This document shows, one piece after another, positions 44,842 through 56,488 of a DNA stretch of 64,000 nt; within the stretch, counting starts at the first letter, position 1; every line of letters starts with the position of its first letter. The DNA comes from Methylosinus sp. Ce-a6. GTDB lineage: Bacteria; Pseudomonadota; Alphaproteobacteria; Rhizobiales; Beijerinckiaceae. The DNA lies in assembly GCF_009811655.1 (NCBI RefSeq), contig NZ_BGJX01000015.1:31064-95063 (forward strand), read 5' to 3'. The translations under genes and the position numbers were made by a program. The notes beneath the pieces are model-generated. The model searched no databases. It was not told the origin of the DNA and saw only the letters and a list, made by a program, of their open reading frames with translations.

Positions 44842-46578
44842 ATGACCGACGGCGTGATTTCGCGGGCGACGTCGCCCCGGCCCGATGCCCAGAACGGCGC
44901 GCTGCTGGAAGCGTTCGGCGCCTATCTGCTTCGTGAGAAGGTCATCGACGAGCTCGCCCTGCAACGCTCGCAGCGGGCGGCGCGCCAGAGCGGCGAGCGC
45001 TTCGATCACGTGTTGACGAAGCTCGGGCTCGTCTCCGAAAACGATCTTTGTCTCCATCTCGGCAAATTCCTGCAAATTCCCGTGATGTCGGCGGAGGAGA
45101 CGCCGGCCGAGCCGGTGCTCGAAGCGCGGATTCCGAAACGATTCATCCGCGCCAACGGCATCCTCCCGCTCGCCGCGACCAGCGAACGTCTCACGCTCGC
45201 CGTTCTCGATCCGCTCGACAACGGCCCTATGGAGGCGCTGGCCTATTCCACGGGCCTCGCGCACGATCTGCGCATCGCGACGCCGGCTCTGTTCGAAAAG
45301 GCCTGGGCCAGCCTCTACGGCGATCGCTCCGACGGCTCGACGCTGGTCGAAGCCGATGCGAGGGCCGAAGACGCCAGCGACTTCGATCTGCAGCGCCTGC
45401 GCGACATCGCCAATGAGGCGCCGGTCATTCGGCGCGTCAATCAGATCGTCGGCGGGGCGATCGAGGCGCGCGCCTCCGACATTCATATCGAGCCCGGGCT
45501 CGACGCCGTGCAGCTGCGCTATCGCATCGACGGCGCCTTGCGCACGGTGGACACGCTGCCGCCGGGCCTCAAAGCCGCCATCACCTCGCGCATAAAAATC
45601 ATGGCGCGGCTCGACATCGCCGAGCGGCGGCTGCCGCAGGACGGCCGCATCAAGCTCGCCGTGCGCGGCGTCGATATCGATTTTCGCGTCTCCACCATTC
45701 CGACGGCGCATGGCGAGAGCATCGTGCTGCGCATTCTCGACCGCAGCCAGGTCGCGCTCGACTTCGACGCGCTCGGCTTCGAGCCGGGCGTGATCGCCTC
45801 GCTGCGCAAGGTGATGCGCAGCCCGAACGGCATCGTGCTCGTCACCGGCCCGACCGGCAGCGGCAAGACCACGACTCTCTACACGGCGCTGAAGGAGCTC
45901 GCCCGTCCGGAAGTGAAAGTGTTCACTGTCGAGGATCCGATCGAATATCAGCTCGCCGGCGTCAATCAGGTGCAGGTGCAGCCGGCGATCGGCCTCGATT
46001 TTCCGACGAGCCTGCGCGCCATGCTGCGCCAGGACCCGGACATCATCATGATCGGCGAGATTCGCGACGCCGAGACGGCGAGGATCGCCATACAGGCGTC
46101 ATTGACTGGACATCTCGTCTTCTCGACGCTGCACACCAACAGCGCGGTGGGCTCGATCACGCGCCTCATCGACATGGGCGTCGAGCCCTATCTCATCGCC
46201 TCGACGGTCAAGGCGATCATGGCGCAGCGTCTGGTGCGGCGCCTGTGCCGCTCCTGCGCCCGGCCGCTGCCCGAGCGCGCGCAATGGCGCGGCCGTCTCG
46301 CGGCCGAAGCTTTCATCCGAGAGCCCGAGAGGCTCGGCGCGCCGGGGGGCTGCCCCTCCTGCCGCCAGACTGGCTACGCCGGACGTTCGACGATCGCGGA
46401 AATGCTGGTCCTGAACGAGCCGATGCGGCGGCTCGTCTGCGAGTCGGCGCCCGAGGCGACGATGGCGGCGGCGGCGCGCGACGCCGGCATGACGACGATG
46501 TATCAATGCGGCATGGGCAAGGCCTGGCGCGGCGAGACCAGCATCGACGAAGTGCTGCGCGTGACGCAGGTCGATTGA
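44842..46578 (+). CDS. gspE: Type II secretion ATPase GspE
   Basis: 578 residues. N1E domain (about 1-150), N2E, Walker A GPTGSGKTTT, the Asp box VFTVEDPIEYQL, Walker B IIMIGEIRDAETA and the His box TGHLVFSTLHTN. A zinc tetracysteine CRSC...CPSC lies between about 475 and 535. Cytoplasmic motor of the system. The start at 44842 begins MTDGVISRATS; upstream in-frame starts overlap the DUF1190-like gene. One base separates it from gspF. Confidence 0.96.
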   Translation: MTDGVISRATSPRPDAQNGALLEAFGAYLLREKVIDELALQRSQRAARQSGERFDHVLTKLGLVSENDLCLHLGKFLQIPVMSAEETPAEPVLEARIPKRFIRANGILPLAATSERLTLAVLDPLDNGPMEALAYSTGLAHDLRIATPALFEKAWASLYGDRSDGSTLVEADARAEDASDFDLQRLRDIANEAPVIRRVNQIVGGAIEARASDIHIEPGLDAVQLRYRIDGALRTVDTLPPGLKAAITSRIKIMARLDIAERRLPQDGRIKLAVRGVDIDFRVSTIPTAHGESIVLRILDRSQVALDFDALGFEPGVIASLRKVMRSPNGIVLVTGPTGSGKTTTLYTALKELARPEVKVFTVEDPIEYQLAGVNQVQVQPAIGLDFPTSLRAMLRQDPDIIMIGEIRDAETARIAIQASLTGHLVFSTLHTNSAVGSITRLIDMGVEPYLIASTVKAIMAQRLVRRLCRSCARPLPERAQWRGRLAAEAFIREPERLGAPGGCPSCRQTGYAGRSTIAEMLVLNEPMRRLVCESAPEATMAAAARDAGMTTMYQCGMGKAWRGETSIDEVLRVTQVD

Positions 46579-46579
46579 C

Positions 46580-47800
46580 ATGTCCAATTTTCGCTACCGC
46601 GCCTATTCGTCGATCGGCGATCTCGTCGAAGGCGACATAGAGGCGCGCTCGACCGCGGACGCCGAGGACGCTCTGTGGCGGCGCGGCCTCACGCCGCTCT
46701 CCTTGCGCGAGACTCGCGCCGGGGCGAAGGGCTCGCTGCTGACGCTGCAATTCGGCGTCCGCAAGCCCTCCGCCGCCGACATCGCCTCCTTCACGCGCGA
46801 ATTCGCCACGCTGGAACAGGCCGACGTGCCGCTCGACCACAGCCTGCGGCTGCTGTCGACGCAGAGCGCGACGCCGGCGCTGCGCGCTCTGGCGGACGAG
46901 ATCTTGCGGCGCGTCGTCGACGGCGCGTCGCTGTCCGACGCTCTGGCGACGCGCGCGGATCTCTTCGGCGCCGATTACATCAATATCGTGCGCGCCGGCG
47001 AAACCATGGGCAATGCGGCGCAGGCGCTCGCCGACATGGCCGATATATTGGAGCGGCGCCTCGAGATGCGCGGGCGCATTCAGAGCGGCCTCGTCTATCC
47101 GGCGCTGCTGATCGTGCTGGCGATCGTCTCGACGGCGGTGGTGCTCGGCGCGCTCGTTCCCAATATCGCGCCGATCTTCGCCGACAGCGGCCAGCCCATG
47201 CCCGCCGGCCTGCAATTCGTCATCGACGTCTCGGCCAATTGGCGATGGGGCGTCGCCGGCCTCGCGCTCGTCGCGGCTCTCGTCTTCGCGCTGAGGCGAT
47301 ACGCCGCCGCCAGTCCCGAATTCGGCGTGCGCTTCGATCGCGCGCTGCTCGCTCTGCCCTACGCCGGCCCGCTCGCCGCCAAGCTGCAAACCGCGCGCTT
47401 CGCCTATACGCTCGGCTCGTCGCTCAAAGCCGGCGTGCCGCTGCTGCAAGGCCTCGAGAGCGCGCGGGCGGCGCTCTCCGACCGTTATTTTTCAGCGGAG
47501 CTCGCGAAAGTCATCGAGAGCGTGCGCGGCGGCGGCGCGCTGAGCTCGGCGCTGGAGCGTTTCGAGCGGCTCCCCGCGACGACGCCGACGATGACCCGCA
47601 TCGGCGAGGAGGCCGGCCGGCTCGACGACATGCTGCTGCGTCACGCATCCATGCTGGAGCGGCAGACGCAGCGAAGCCTCGAACAGGCGGTCGGCCTCGT
47701 CACGCCGACCCTGACCATCCTCATCGCCGCCGTCGTCGGCGGACTGGTGATGACGGTGATGGACGCCGTTCTCGGCATCAATGATCTCGCGATGCGATGA
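46580..47800 (+). CDS. gspF: Type II secretion inner-membrane platform protein GspF
   Basis: 406 residues with the duplicated T2SSF domain: FTREFATLEQADVPLDHSLRLL, then RFAYTLGSSLKAGVPLLQGL, and three membrane helices (about 170-195, 215-235 and 375-395). Linked to gspE (one base) and gspH (ATGA overlap). Confidence 0.96.
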   Translation: MSNFRYRAYSSIGDLVEGDIEARSTADAEDALWRRGLTPLSLRETRAGAKGSLLTLQFGVRKPSAADIASFTREFATLEQADVPLDHSLRLLSTQSATPALRALADEILRRVVDGASLSDALATRADLFGADYINIVRAGETMGNAAQALADMADILERRLEMRGRIQSGLVYPALLIVLAIVSTAVVLGALVPNIAPIFADSGQPMPAGLQFVIDVSANWRWGVAGLALVAALVFALRRYAAASPEFGVRFDRALLALPYAGPLAAKLQTARFAYTLGSSLKAGVPLLQGLESARAALSDRYFSAELAKVIESVRGGGALSSALERFERLPATTPTMTRIGEEAGRLDDMLLRHASMLERQTQRSLEQAVGLVTPTLTILIAAVVGGLVMTVMDAVLGINDLAMR

Positions 47801-48261
47801 GACCTCCTTTCGCCCGCGGCGCGCGGCGCAGGCGCGGATTCTCGCTGCTTGAAATGCTCGCCGTCATGGCGATCGTGGCGCTTCTCGCGGGAATGGCCGG
47901 GCAGTTCACGCGCCGGCCCTCGCCGCGTCTGCGCGTCGAGAGCGCGATGCGCTCGCTGTGCGTCGCGCTGCGCACGACGCGCATGCGGGCGATCTCCATG
48001 GCGAGCGAGCAGGCGCTGACGATCGATCTGCATCGAAAAGCCTTCTTTTCTCCCGCCATCGCCACGACGGCGCTGCCGGGGGACGCCAGAATCGAATTCT
48101 CCGTGTCCGAGCGCGAGCGATCGGGGCCCTCGCGCGGAGCCATCTCCTTCTTTCCCGACGGCGGCTCCTCGGGAGGCGTGGTTTCGATCGGCCTTTCGGG
48201 CGCGCGCGCCGAAATCGCCGTGAATTGGCTCACCGGAGCGACGCGATGCGTTCTCCATTAG
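47797..48261 (+). CDS. gspH: Type II secretion minor pseudopilin GspH
   Basis: 154 residues. Prepilin site RRGFSLLEMLAVMAIVAL with glycine and E5, and the GspH body GAISFFPDGGSSGGVV near the end. Translationally coupled to gspF. Overlaps gspI by 16 bases. Confidence 0.88.
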   Translation: MRPPFARGARRRRGFSLLEMLAVMAIVALLAGMAGQFTRRPSPRLRVESAMRSLCVALRTTRMRAISMASEQALTIDLHRKAFFSPAIATTALPGDARIEFSVSERERSGPSRGAISFFPDGGSSGGVVSIGLSGARAEIAVNWLTGATRCVLH

Positions 48262-48728
48262 AGCGATCGTTTTTGCGAGAAGCGAGACGCGTTTTCCGTC
48301 CGGTCAGATCGCGAACGCGTCCGGCGCCTATCACGGCGCGGCGCGGCTTCGCGCTGATCGAGGCGCTCGCGGCCTTTCTGATTCTCGCGCTGGTTCTGGG
48401 CGGGCTGCTGCAAGGCGTCGGCCTCGGCGCGCGCAACGAGAGTCGCGGCGACTTCCTGCTGCGCGCCGCGCGGCAAGGGCGCTCGCAGATCGAGGCGCTC
48501 GGCGTCGAGACGCCGCTCGTCGCCGGCGAGACCTCGGGACGCTATTCGGACGGGTTGCTCTGGTCGCTGACGATCGGCGCGTGCCGGACGGCGTCCGACC
48601 GCGCTGGCCTCGGCGAGACCGTCGCCTGCGCCGTGGCGCTCACCATACGCCGGCCGGGCGACGCCGCGCCGGGCGACAGGCTGACGCTGCAAACGGTCAA
48701 GATCGACGCGAGCGGGACGCAGCGATGA
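48246..48728 (+). CDS. gspI: Type II secretion minor pseudopilin GspI
   Basis: 160 residues. Leader of about 33 residues ahead of RRGFALIEALAAFLILAL with E5, then the short GspI body. Starts inside the gspH end; its stop overlaps the gspJ ATG. Confidence 0.85.
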   Translation: MRSPLERSFLREARRVFRPVRSRTRPAPITARRGFALIEALAAFLILALVLGGLLQGVGLGARNESRGDFLLRAARQGRSQIEALGVETPLVAGETSGRYSDGLLWSLTIGACRTASDRAGLGETVACAVALTIRRPGDAAPGDRLTLQTVKIDASGTQR

Positions 48729-49339
48729 AGGCTCCCATTCGCTCCCGCGGCTTCACCCTGATCGAGGTGCTGCTCTCGATCGCTCTGATGTCGCTGATCG
48801 TCGGCGCGATCGCGGGCGGCTTTCGTCTCGGCAAGCGCGTCTGGGAGACGGGCCGCGACTATGAGGGCGTGCAGGAGGTGGAGGAGGCCGCCGGCGCGCT
48901 CGAAGCCCTATTGTCGCGCGCCTTTCCCATTCCTTTGACCAGGCGGGACGGCGCGCCGACGGTCGCCTTCGAGGGCCGCCCGGATCGCATAAGGCTGGTG
49001 ACGACGAGCGACGGCGGCGCGGATTGGGGCGGCCTCGCGCTGACGGAGATATCGCTATCCGGCGACGAGCTCGCCGTCCGCTCCGGCGTGCTGCGGCAGG
49101 AAGCCTGGTTCGGCGGCGCGGGCGCGCCGACGCGCGCGACGACGGCGCTACGCGGACTCGCGACTTTCGAGCTCGCCTATTTCGGCGCGGCCGAGCCGAA
49201 CGCCGCCCCGAGCTGGACGAACATCTGGTCGGAGCGCATCGTCGCGCCGCGGCTCGTCTCGGTGCGGCTCACGGCGAAGCGCAACGGCAAGCTCATCGAC
49301 GCCTCTTTCGTCGTCGGCATTCGGCAAAATCCGCTGTGA
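48725..49339 (+). CDS. gspJ: Type II secretion minor pseudopilin GspJ
   Basis: 204 residues. SRGFTLIEVLLSIALMSLIV with E5, then the body ending in LVSVRLTAKRNGKLIDASFVV, typical of GspJ. Overlaps gspI by four bases (ATGA). Ends five bases before the convergent prepilin peptidase. Confidence 0.9.
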   Translation: MKAPIRSRGFTLIEVLLSIALMSLIVGAIAGGFRLGKRVWETGRDYEGVQEVEEAAGALEALLSRAFPIPLTRRDGAPTVAFEGRPDRIRLVTTSDGGADWGGLALTEISLSGDELAVRSGVLRQEAWFGGAGAPTRATTALRGLATFELAYFGAAEPNAAPSWTNIWSERIVAPRLVSVRLTAKRNGKLIDASFVVGIRQNPL

Positions 49340-49344
49340 CGCGA

Positions 49345-49947
49345 TCATCCCGCCTCGAGCGGCCCGAGGCTCCAGCAGAGCCAGAAGCCGAGCGCGAGAT
49401 GCGGCCCGAAGGGGATGGGGCGAGTCATATCGCCGAGAGCCCCGTCGCGCGCCGCGATGAGCGCGGAGACGAAGGCGGAAAGGGTCGCGACGAGCAGGCA
49501 TCCGGGCAGGGCGGCCGGCCCCAGCCACAGGCCGGCGATCCCCAGCAAATGGGCGTCGGCGAGGCCGAGCCCGTCGCGCCCCCGCAATAGGCGATAGGCG
49601 GCGTCGATCGCGCGCAGGGCTCCATAGCCGCCGGCCGCCGCCGCGAGGCGCAGCGCCGCCTCATGGCCATCCGGCGGCAGCATGGCGAGGCCGAGCAGCA
49701 GAAGAAGGATCAGCGGACCGTCGGGAATAACGAGAAAGCGCGCGTCGAACAGAGCCGCGAGCGCCAACGCGCCGAAGAGGATCGACGTCGGCGCCGCCCA
49801 CCATCCGAGCGGCGCCGGCTCGAGAAAGGCGTAAGCGAGCGCCGCGAGAGCGATCCAGGCGACATGGGCGAGCGCGCGCCCCTCCCCGCGCGCCGTCAAT
49901 ATGGCGACGGCGGTTTCGCGGAGCAGGGCGCGGCGGCGCGCCGACAC
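49345..49947 (-). CDS. Prepilin peptidase (A24 family)
   Basis: 200 residues from a GTG at 49947, two bases beyond the stop of the upstream small gene; an ATG at 50025 would overlap that gene by 76 bases. Several membrane helices; first catalytic aspartate in ALFDARFLVIPDGPLILL, second in GLGLADAHLLGIAG, and the conserved PIPFGPHLALGFW end. It lacks the N-terminal zinc/methylation domain of full GspO, as in the short TadV type. It should process gspG-H-I-J-K pseudopilins. Confidence 0.82.
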   Translation of the reverse strand: MSARRRALLRETAVAILTARGEGRALAHVAWIALAALAYAFLEPAPLGWWAAPTSILFGALALAALFDARFLVIPDGPLILLLLLGLAMLPPDGHEAALRLAAAAGGYGALRAIDAAYRLLRGRDGLGLADAHLLGIAGLWLGPAALPGCLLVATLSAFVSALIAARDGALGDMTRPIPFGPHLALGFWLCWSLGPLEAG

Positions 49948-49949
49948 GC

Positions 49950-50321
49950 TCAGATATCGACGAAGATCTCGCAGCCGAAGGCCGAGACCGGAAAACGCGC
50001 TTCGTCGAAAATTTTGTTCCAGCATCGTCCGACGCCGTTGATCGTCCGAAAGAGATAGACGCCAGTCTCGTCCTCGACGCGCCGATCCAAGACATGCGCA
50101 TGGCCGAGATAGTTGAAATAGGAGATGGCGACATCTCCATGGCAGCGATAGAGAATCTGCCGCGAGAGGACGAAGACGGAGAGTCGGTCCTTCGCCTCGG
50201 CGACGCAATAGGAATAATGCTCGAGCGCCTCCGGCTCGACGCTCGGCCCCGACGGAGCGGCGAGGCCGGGAGCTCCGGCAAACATCGCGCAGATCGAGAT
50301 CACACTGGCCGTTCTACGCAT
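49950..50321 (-). CDS. Small secreted cysteine-containing protein
   Basis: 123 residues from the ATG at 50321 (TTG at 50345 also possible). Signal peptide MRRTASVISICAMFAG ending GLAA, and a mature domain of about 100 residues with four cysteines (YCV, RCHG, RCWN, GCE) likely forming two disulfides. Family not recognised. It precedes the prepilin peptidase with two bases between, so it is coexpressed with the secretion system and could be a substrate or accessory. Confidence 0.65.
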   Translation of the reverse strand: MRRTASVISICAMFAGAPGLAAPSGPSVEPEALEHYSYCVAEAKDRLSVFVLSRQILYRCHGDVAISYFNYLGHAHVLDRRVEDETGVYLFRTINGVGRCWNKIFDEARFPVSAFGCEIFVDI

Positions 50322-50593
50322 GGAAACAGCCTGCTTCGAAGACAATTCGCCGGGAAGAACGCTCGCTGGCGTGAGGCGATTCTATTAAGAGAAAGCTGCG
50401 ACCGGATCAAGAAACGACTTTTGCGCGACGCCAGCCGAACCCGCATCGCGCCCACCATCTCGGCTTCCGCGGCGTCCGCGCCGCAGGAGCGCCATATTCG
50501 AGACCTATGCGAGGCGAAATCCCTTCGCCTCTTGCGAGCGAAAGCGACCCGATCATCGGTTCGGAGATCGCCGAAACCGAGTGGAGCCGAGCC

Positions 50594-51400
50594 ATGTACG
50601 CCGAACTGAATGCGCGATCGGAATTCAGGGAAGCCTTTGCGCGACAGCGGCAGGTGATTCTCGCTTTGATGCTGCGAAACATCCGAACGCGATTTTTCGG
50701 TCACGGCCTCGGCTATCTGATCGCGATCGCCTGGCCGCTGGCGCATACGCTGATCGTCATCGTCCTGTTCAGCCTCAACGGCCGCATGGCCCCGGTCGGC
50801 GAAAGCACGATGCTTTTCATCGCGACCGGCGCGGTGCCGTTTCAAGTGCAGGCCTATCTCTCCACCTTCATGATGATGTCCATCCTCACGACCCGGCCTC
50901 TCCTCGCCTTTCCGGAAGTCAAGGTGATGGATGTGCTGCTCGCGAGCATCGTGCAGGAGATTCTCTCCTCCTGCGCCGTCGTTCTGATCCTCATCGGCAT
51001 CGGAACCGCTTTCGGCGAGAATCTGATGCCACGAGACATAGAACAGGCGGCGAGCGCCTACGGCGCCGCGATCCTGCTCGGCGTCGGCGTCGGCTTCTTC
51101 AACGGAACGCTGGCTCTCGCCATTCCGATATGGGCCATGATTTTCGCGCTGATACGAATTTTGCTGTGGATGGCGTCCGGAACGATTTTCCTGCCCGACA
51201 ATCTGCCGGAGCCCTATCGCACCATGCAGAGCTATAATCCGATCGCGCAATCGATCGAATGGATGCGGGCCGCCTATTACGACGGCGTGGGGGCCGGATT
51301 TCTGGACCGCGCCTATGTGCTCGAATTCGCGGTCGGGGCGATTTTCATGAGCCTCCTGGTCGAACGTTTGACGCGAGGCCATCTGCTGGCGCTGCGCTGA
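50594..51400 (+). CDS. ABC-2 type transporter permease, polysaccharide-export type
   Basis: 268 residues from the ATG at 50594, behind GGAG at good spacing (50507 adds 29 residues). Six membrane helices; LALMLRNIRTRFFGHGLGYL and SYNPIAQSIEWMRAAYYDG match the KpsM/RfbD-type ABC-2 permease domain. Such permeases pair with a KpsT-like ATPase to export polysaccharide; no ATPase or sugar gene is adjacent, so the partner lies elsewhere. Lower GC than average. Confidence 0.85.
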   Translation: MYAELNARSEFREAFARQRQVILALMLRNIRTRFFGHGLGYLIAIAWPLAHTLIVIVLFSLNGRMAPVGESTMLFIATGAVPFQVQAYLSTFMMMSILTTRPLLAFPEVKVMDVLLASIVQEILSSCAVVLILIGIGTAFGENLMPRDIEQAASAYGAAILLGVGVGFFNGTLALAIPIWAMIFALIRILLWMASGTIFLPDNLPEPYRTMQSYNPIAQSIEWMRAAYYDGVGAGFLDRAYVLEFAVGAIFMSLLVERLTRGHLLALR

Positions 51401-51574
51401 CCGAGCGAAGCGGGATCGAACGCTTTCGCGCGATGGGGAGGAGCGGCGACGGCGGGAAGCGCCCGGCTCCGCGCCCTTGTCCACAGGAGATGCGGCGCAG
51501 TTGAACGCGCGGCGCGAATCGATTTGAGTCCGCGCCATGATCTTCAGCCCCTTCTCCGCCGGACTTGCGTCGCG

Positions 51575-53098
51575 ATGACATCGACCGCCAAGGTTTCCAT
51601 CGACCTCGGCGCCCGCGCGGACGGCGGCGTCGCCGCTCTCGATCTCGAGGAGCTGCTGGCGACTCGCCTTCTCGTGCAGGGCAATTCCGGCTCCGGCAAA
51701 TCGCATCTCCTGCGCCGCCTGCTGGAGCAGAGCGCGCCCTGGGTGCAACAGGCGGTCATCGATCCGGAGGGCGATTTCGTCACGCTCGCGGAGCGCTATG
51801 GCCATGTCGTCGTGGATGCGCGGCGCGGCGTGGCCGATCTCACGCGCATCGCGGCGCGAACGCGCCAGCACAGAGTCTCCGTCGTGCTCGACCTCGAAGG
51901 GCTCGACGCCGAGCAGCAGATGCACGCGGCCGCCGCCTTTCTCGGCGGGCTCTTCGACGCCGAGCGCGATCAATGGTATCCGCTGCTGGTGGTGGTGGAC
52001 GAGGCGCAACTCTTCGCGCCCGCCGCCGCCGGAGAAGTGTCGGACGAGGCGCGCAAGGCCTCGCTCGGCGCGATGACCAATCTGATGTGCCGCGGCCGCA
52101 AGCGCGGCCTCGCCGGGGTCATCGCCACGCAGCGGCTCGCCAAGCTCGCCAAGAATGTCGCGGCGGAGGCGTCCAATTTCCTCATGGGCCGCACTTTCCT
52201 CGACATAGACATGGCCCGCGCCGCCGATCTCATCGGCATGGAGCGGCGTCAGGCCGAAATGTTCCGCGATCTTCCGAGCGGCAATTTCGTGGCTCTCGGC
52301 CCCGCCCTCGCGCGCCGCCCGCTGTCCGTGCGCATCGGCCCGGTGGAGACGGCGGCGCGCTCGGTCAGCCCCAAGCTGCTGCCGCTGCCGGAGCCCGCCG
52401 CGGGCGAGGACGCCCATGATCTGATCTTCACGCCCGGCGTCGATGAGGCGCGCTACGAGGCCCCGCGCCGGCCGCCGCCGGCGCCGCCGACCGCCGATGT
52501 GCTGGCGCGCCTCGCCCGCAGCGCGCCGCCGGCGCCGCCTTCCGTCGAGCCGACGCCGAGCCTTTCGCCCGAGCAGCGTCAGACCGCCATAGACGCGGCG
52601 CTGCGCGAGATTTTGGCCGACAGCGACGCCAATTTTCGCACCATTACGGTGCTCTATCAGGATTTTCTCGTGCGCTGCCGCATCCGCCGCATCGGCGGCG
52701 AGCCCTTGAGCCTGCCCGCCTTCCGCCGCCGTCTGGCCGTGGCGCACGCCGGCATAGAGCTCGCCGAGGCGGAGGCCGAGAATTCGCCCTGGGCCGAGGT
52801 GCTCGCCATGGCCGGCGCGCTGCCGGAGGATATGCAGGGCGTCTTTCTGTCGCTGGCGCGCGCCGCCTTCGACCGCCGCCCCTGCCCCTCCGACGCCGAT
52901 GTCGCCAACGCCTATGGCACAAGCTCGCCCGGCCGGGCGCGGCGGCTGCTCGCCTATATGGAGGAGCGGCAGGCGATCGTCTGCCGTCTGGACGCGCGCG
53001 GCTGGCGCATCGTCGCCATTCCCGGCGTCGCCTGGGAGACCGGGCCGGGCGACCCCGCCGCCGCAGGCGCGACGACGCCCGAGGCGAGCTCGGTCTGA
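51575..53098 (+). CDS. HerA/FtsK-like P-loop ATPase (DUF87)
   Basis: 507 residues. Walker A GNSGSGKSH at 36-44, DPEGDFVTLAERYG, Walker B LLVVVDEAQLFAP at 138-150 and a following RGRKRGLAGVIATQRLAKLA block. A proline-rich linker (about 300-350) leads to a C-terminal helical domain (about 350-500) with NAYGTSSPGRARRLLAYME that resembles a winged helix. It is a soluble DNA/protein translocase-like enzyme of the HerA superfamily; no NurA-like nuclease is nearby. Confidence 0.82.
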   Translation: MTSTAKVSIDLGARADGGVAALDLEELLATRLLVQGNSGSGKSHLLRRLLEQSAPWVQQAVIDPEGDFVTLAERYGHVVVDARRGVADLTRIAARTRQHRVSVVLDLEGLDAEQQMHAAAAFLGGLFDAERDQWYPLLVVVDEAQLFAPAAAGEVSDEARKASLGAMTNLMCRGRKRGLAGVIATQRLAKLAKNVAAEASNFLMGRTFLDIDMARAADLIGMERRQAEMFRDLPSGNFVALGPALARRPLSVRIGPVETAARSVSPKLLPLPEPAAGEDAHDLIFTPGVDEARYEAPRRPPPAPPTADVLARLARSAPPAPPSVEPTPSLSPEQRQTAIDAALREILADSDANFRTITVLYQDFLVRCRIRRIGGEPLSLPAFRRRLAVAHAGIELAEAEAENSPWAEVLAMAGALPEDMQGVFLSLARAAFDRRPCPSDADVANAYGTSSPGRARRLLAYMEERQAIVCRLDARGWRIVAIPGVAWETGPGDPAAAGATTPEASSV

Positions 53099-53121
53099 CG
53101 CGCTTACAGAGATCGAACGAT

Positions 53122-53139
53122 GCGAGCCTGAAGGCTCGC
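53122..53139. terminator. Short hairpin between convergent genes
   Basis: GCGAGCC-TGAA-GGCTCGC followed by TTCAT on the plus strand. A seven-pair stem without a proper T run; possible weak terminator between the HerA-like gene and the mutase gene. Confidence 0.35.
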
Positions 53140-53157
53140 TTCATGACGAAACGCGGC

Positions 53158-55323
<2,166 letters not shown>

Positions 55324-55387
55324 TTCTTTCCTCTGACGGCTCCATCAGACTATTAGCGAAAAGCGGCGGGAGGCGCAAAGGGCCGGG

Positions 55388-55594
55388 GCTGGACCGGAAT
55401 CCGATCCGACCGGATCGGATTCCGGTCCAGCTTTTCTTGCTTGGAGCGAATTCTGATCGCTCGAACGATTCCGTTCGAGCGGAAAGCGCTCTAGAGCATG
55501 TTCCCGAAAAGTGCGAAGCGGTTTTCGGGAAAGAACATGCGAATTCAAGTAGCTCTAGAGCGCATTCGGACCTGATTTGTCCGAATGCGCTCTA
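55388..55594. repeat. Composite dispersed repeat with 20-bp hairpin
   Basis: Starts with a perfect 20-bp stem (55388-55407 with 55412-55431) followed by a short T run. Next comes the GCTCGAACGATTCCGTTCGAGC module shared with 14059-14107, then the CATGTTCCCGAAAAG inverted-repeat module and the CATTCGGAC hairpin shared with 26817-26900. The element ends in CTAG, which supplies the stop codon of the retropepsin-like gene. Confidence 0.8.
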
Positions 55595-56488
55595 GCGCGC
55601 TTCGGCCTTCCAGCGCGGGGCGTCCGCGACACGCAAATCCAGCTCCCAACGGAAACGGCTCAAAATGTCGAAGCCGAGAATGAGAGGCGCCTCGCCGCCC
55701 AACGCCTCCCGCAGCGGGCCGAAGTCATAGGAGACGACCACGACATCCTTCAGAACATGGCCGTCGCCGAGGTCGATTTCTTTCGCCTTATAGACTTTCG
55801 CGCCGAATTTCCTGCCCGACGCATCGCTCACCTCGGCTTTTTTCTTCACCGGGACGAAAAGCGCCTTGCGCCGCTCCAGGAAGCGGCGGTCGACGGCGGA
55901 GATTTCGGCGCCCGTGTCGAAGAGGCCGACCGCTTCCGTCTTGCCCAGGCGCACGTCGAGGCCGAGGAGCCTGTGATCCGGCCAGAGACGGCGGAAGGGC
56001 CGAAAGCCGCTCTCCTCGCCCTCGGGGAAGAAGACCATCTCTTTGCCCTCGAGATCGAGCGAGAAGCGCGCGCCTTTGAAGAAATCGAGCCCCAGAAGAT
56101 CGTCCCCGTCGGAGGTCGTGCAGCGGGTGACGCGATATGTCGCCCGGCCGATGTTGGTTCCTTGCGCGGCTTTCAGCTCGACATTCGTCGCCTCGACGTC
56201 CTCGCAGCTCGTCGCCGCCCCCGAGGCCCCCGTCGAGACGCTCGCGCCCAGCGCCGGAAATCCCTCGTTCCATGGCGCGAGCTCGATGCGGCTCGTCGAG
56301 GCGGCGGTGTCGAGCCGCATCGGCCCCATCACATTGCCGAAACGCATGGTGACATAGACGCGGCCGCCGCCATCCGCGCCATGGATCACATCGAGCGGAA
56401 CGACGGAGCGCTCCTGCGCGCGCGCCGGCAGGGCGCCGATGAGAACCGCGAGAAGGAAAAGCGGAAAGCGCGAAAAGAGTGTCGTCAT
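55592..56488 (-). CDS. Retropepsin-like aspartic protease family protein, exported
   Basis: 298 residues with a signal peptide (about 1-24, ending PARAQ). Two aspartate-centred motifs: LDTAAST near 58-64 and LFDTGAEISAVD near 190-201, the pattern of an aspartic protease repeated within one chain. LILGFDILSRF near the end is the usual hydrophobic-hydrophobic-G loop. Probably a periplasmic protease or binding protein. The TAG stop is the CTAG of a dispersed repeat. Confidence 0.8.
   Translation of the reverse strand: MTTLFSRFPLFLLAVLIGALPARAQERSVVPLDVIHGADGGGRVYVTMRFGNVMGPMRLDTAASTSRIELAPWNEGFPALGASVSTGASGAATSCEDVEATNVELKAAQGTNIGRATYRVTRCTTSDGDDLLGLDFFKGARFSLDLEGKEMVFFPEGEESGFRPFRRLWPDHRLLGLDVRLGKTEAVGLFDTGAEISAVDRRFLERRKALFVPVKKKAEVSDASGRKFGAKVYKAKEIDLGDGHVLKDVVVVSYDFGPLREALGGEAPLILGFDILSRFRWELDLRVADAPRWKAEAR

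Noticed and set aside
49345..50025. ATG at 50025 as start of the prepilin peptidase
   Set aside because: It would overlap the upstream secreted-protein gene by 76 bases; a GTG at 49947, two bases after that gene's stop, fits better.
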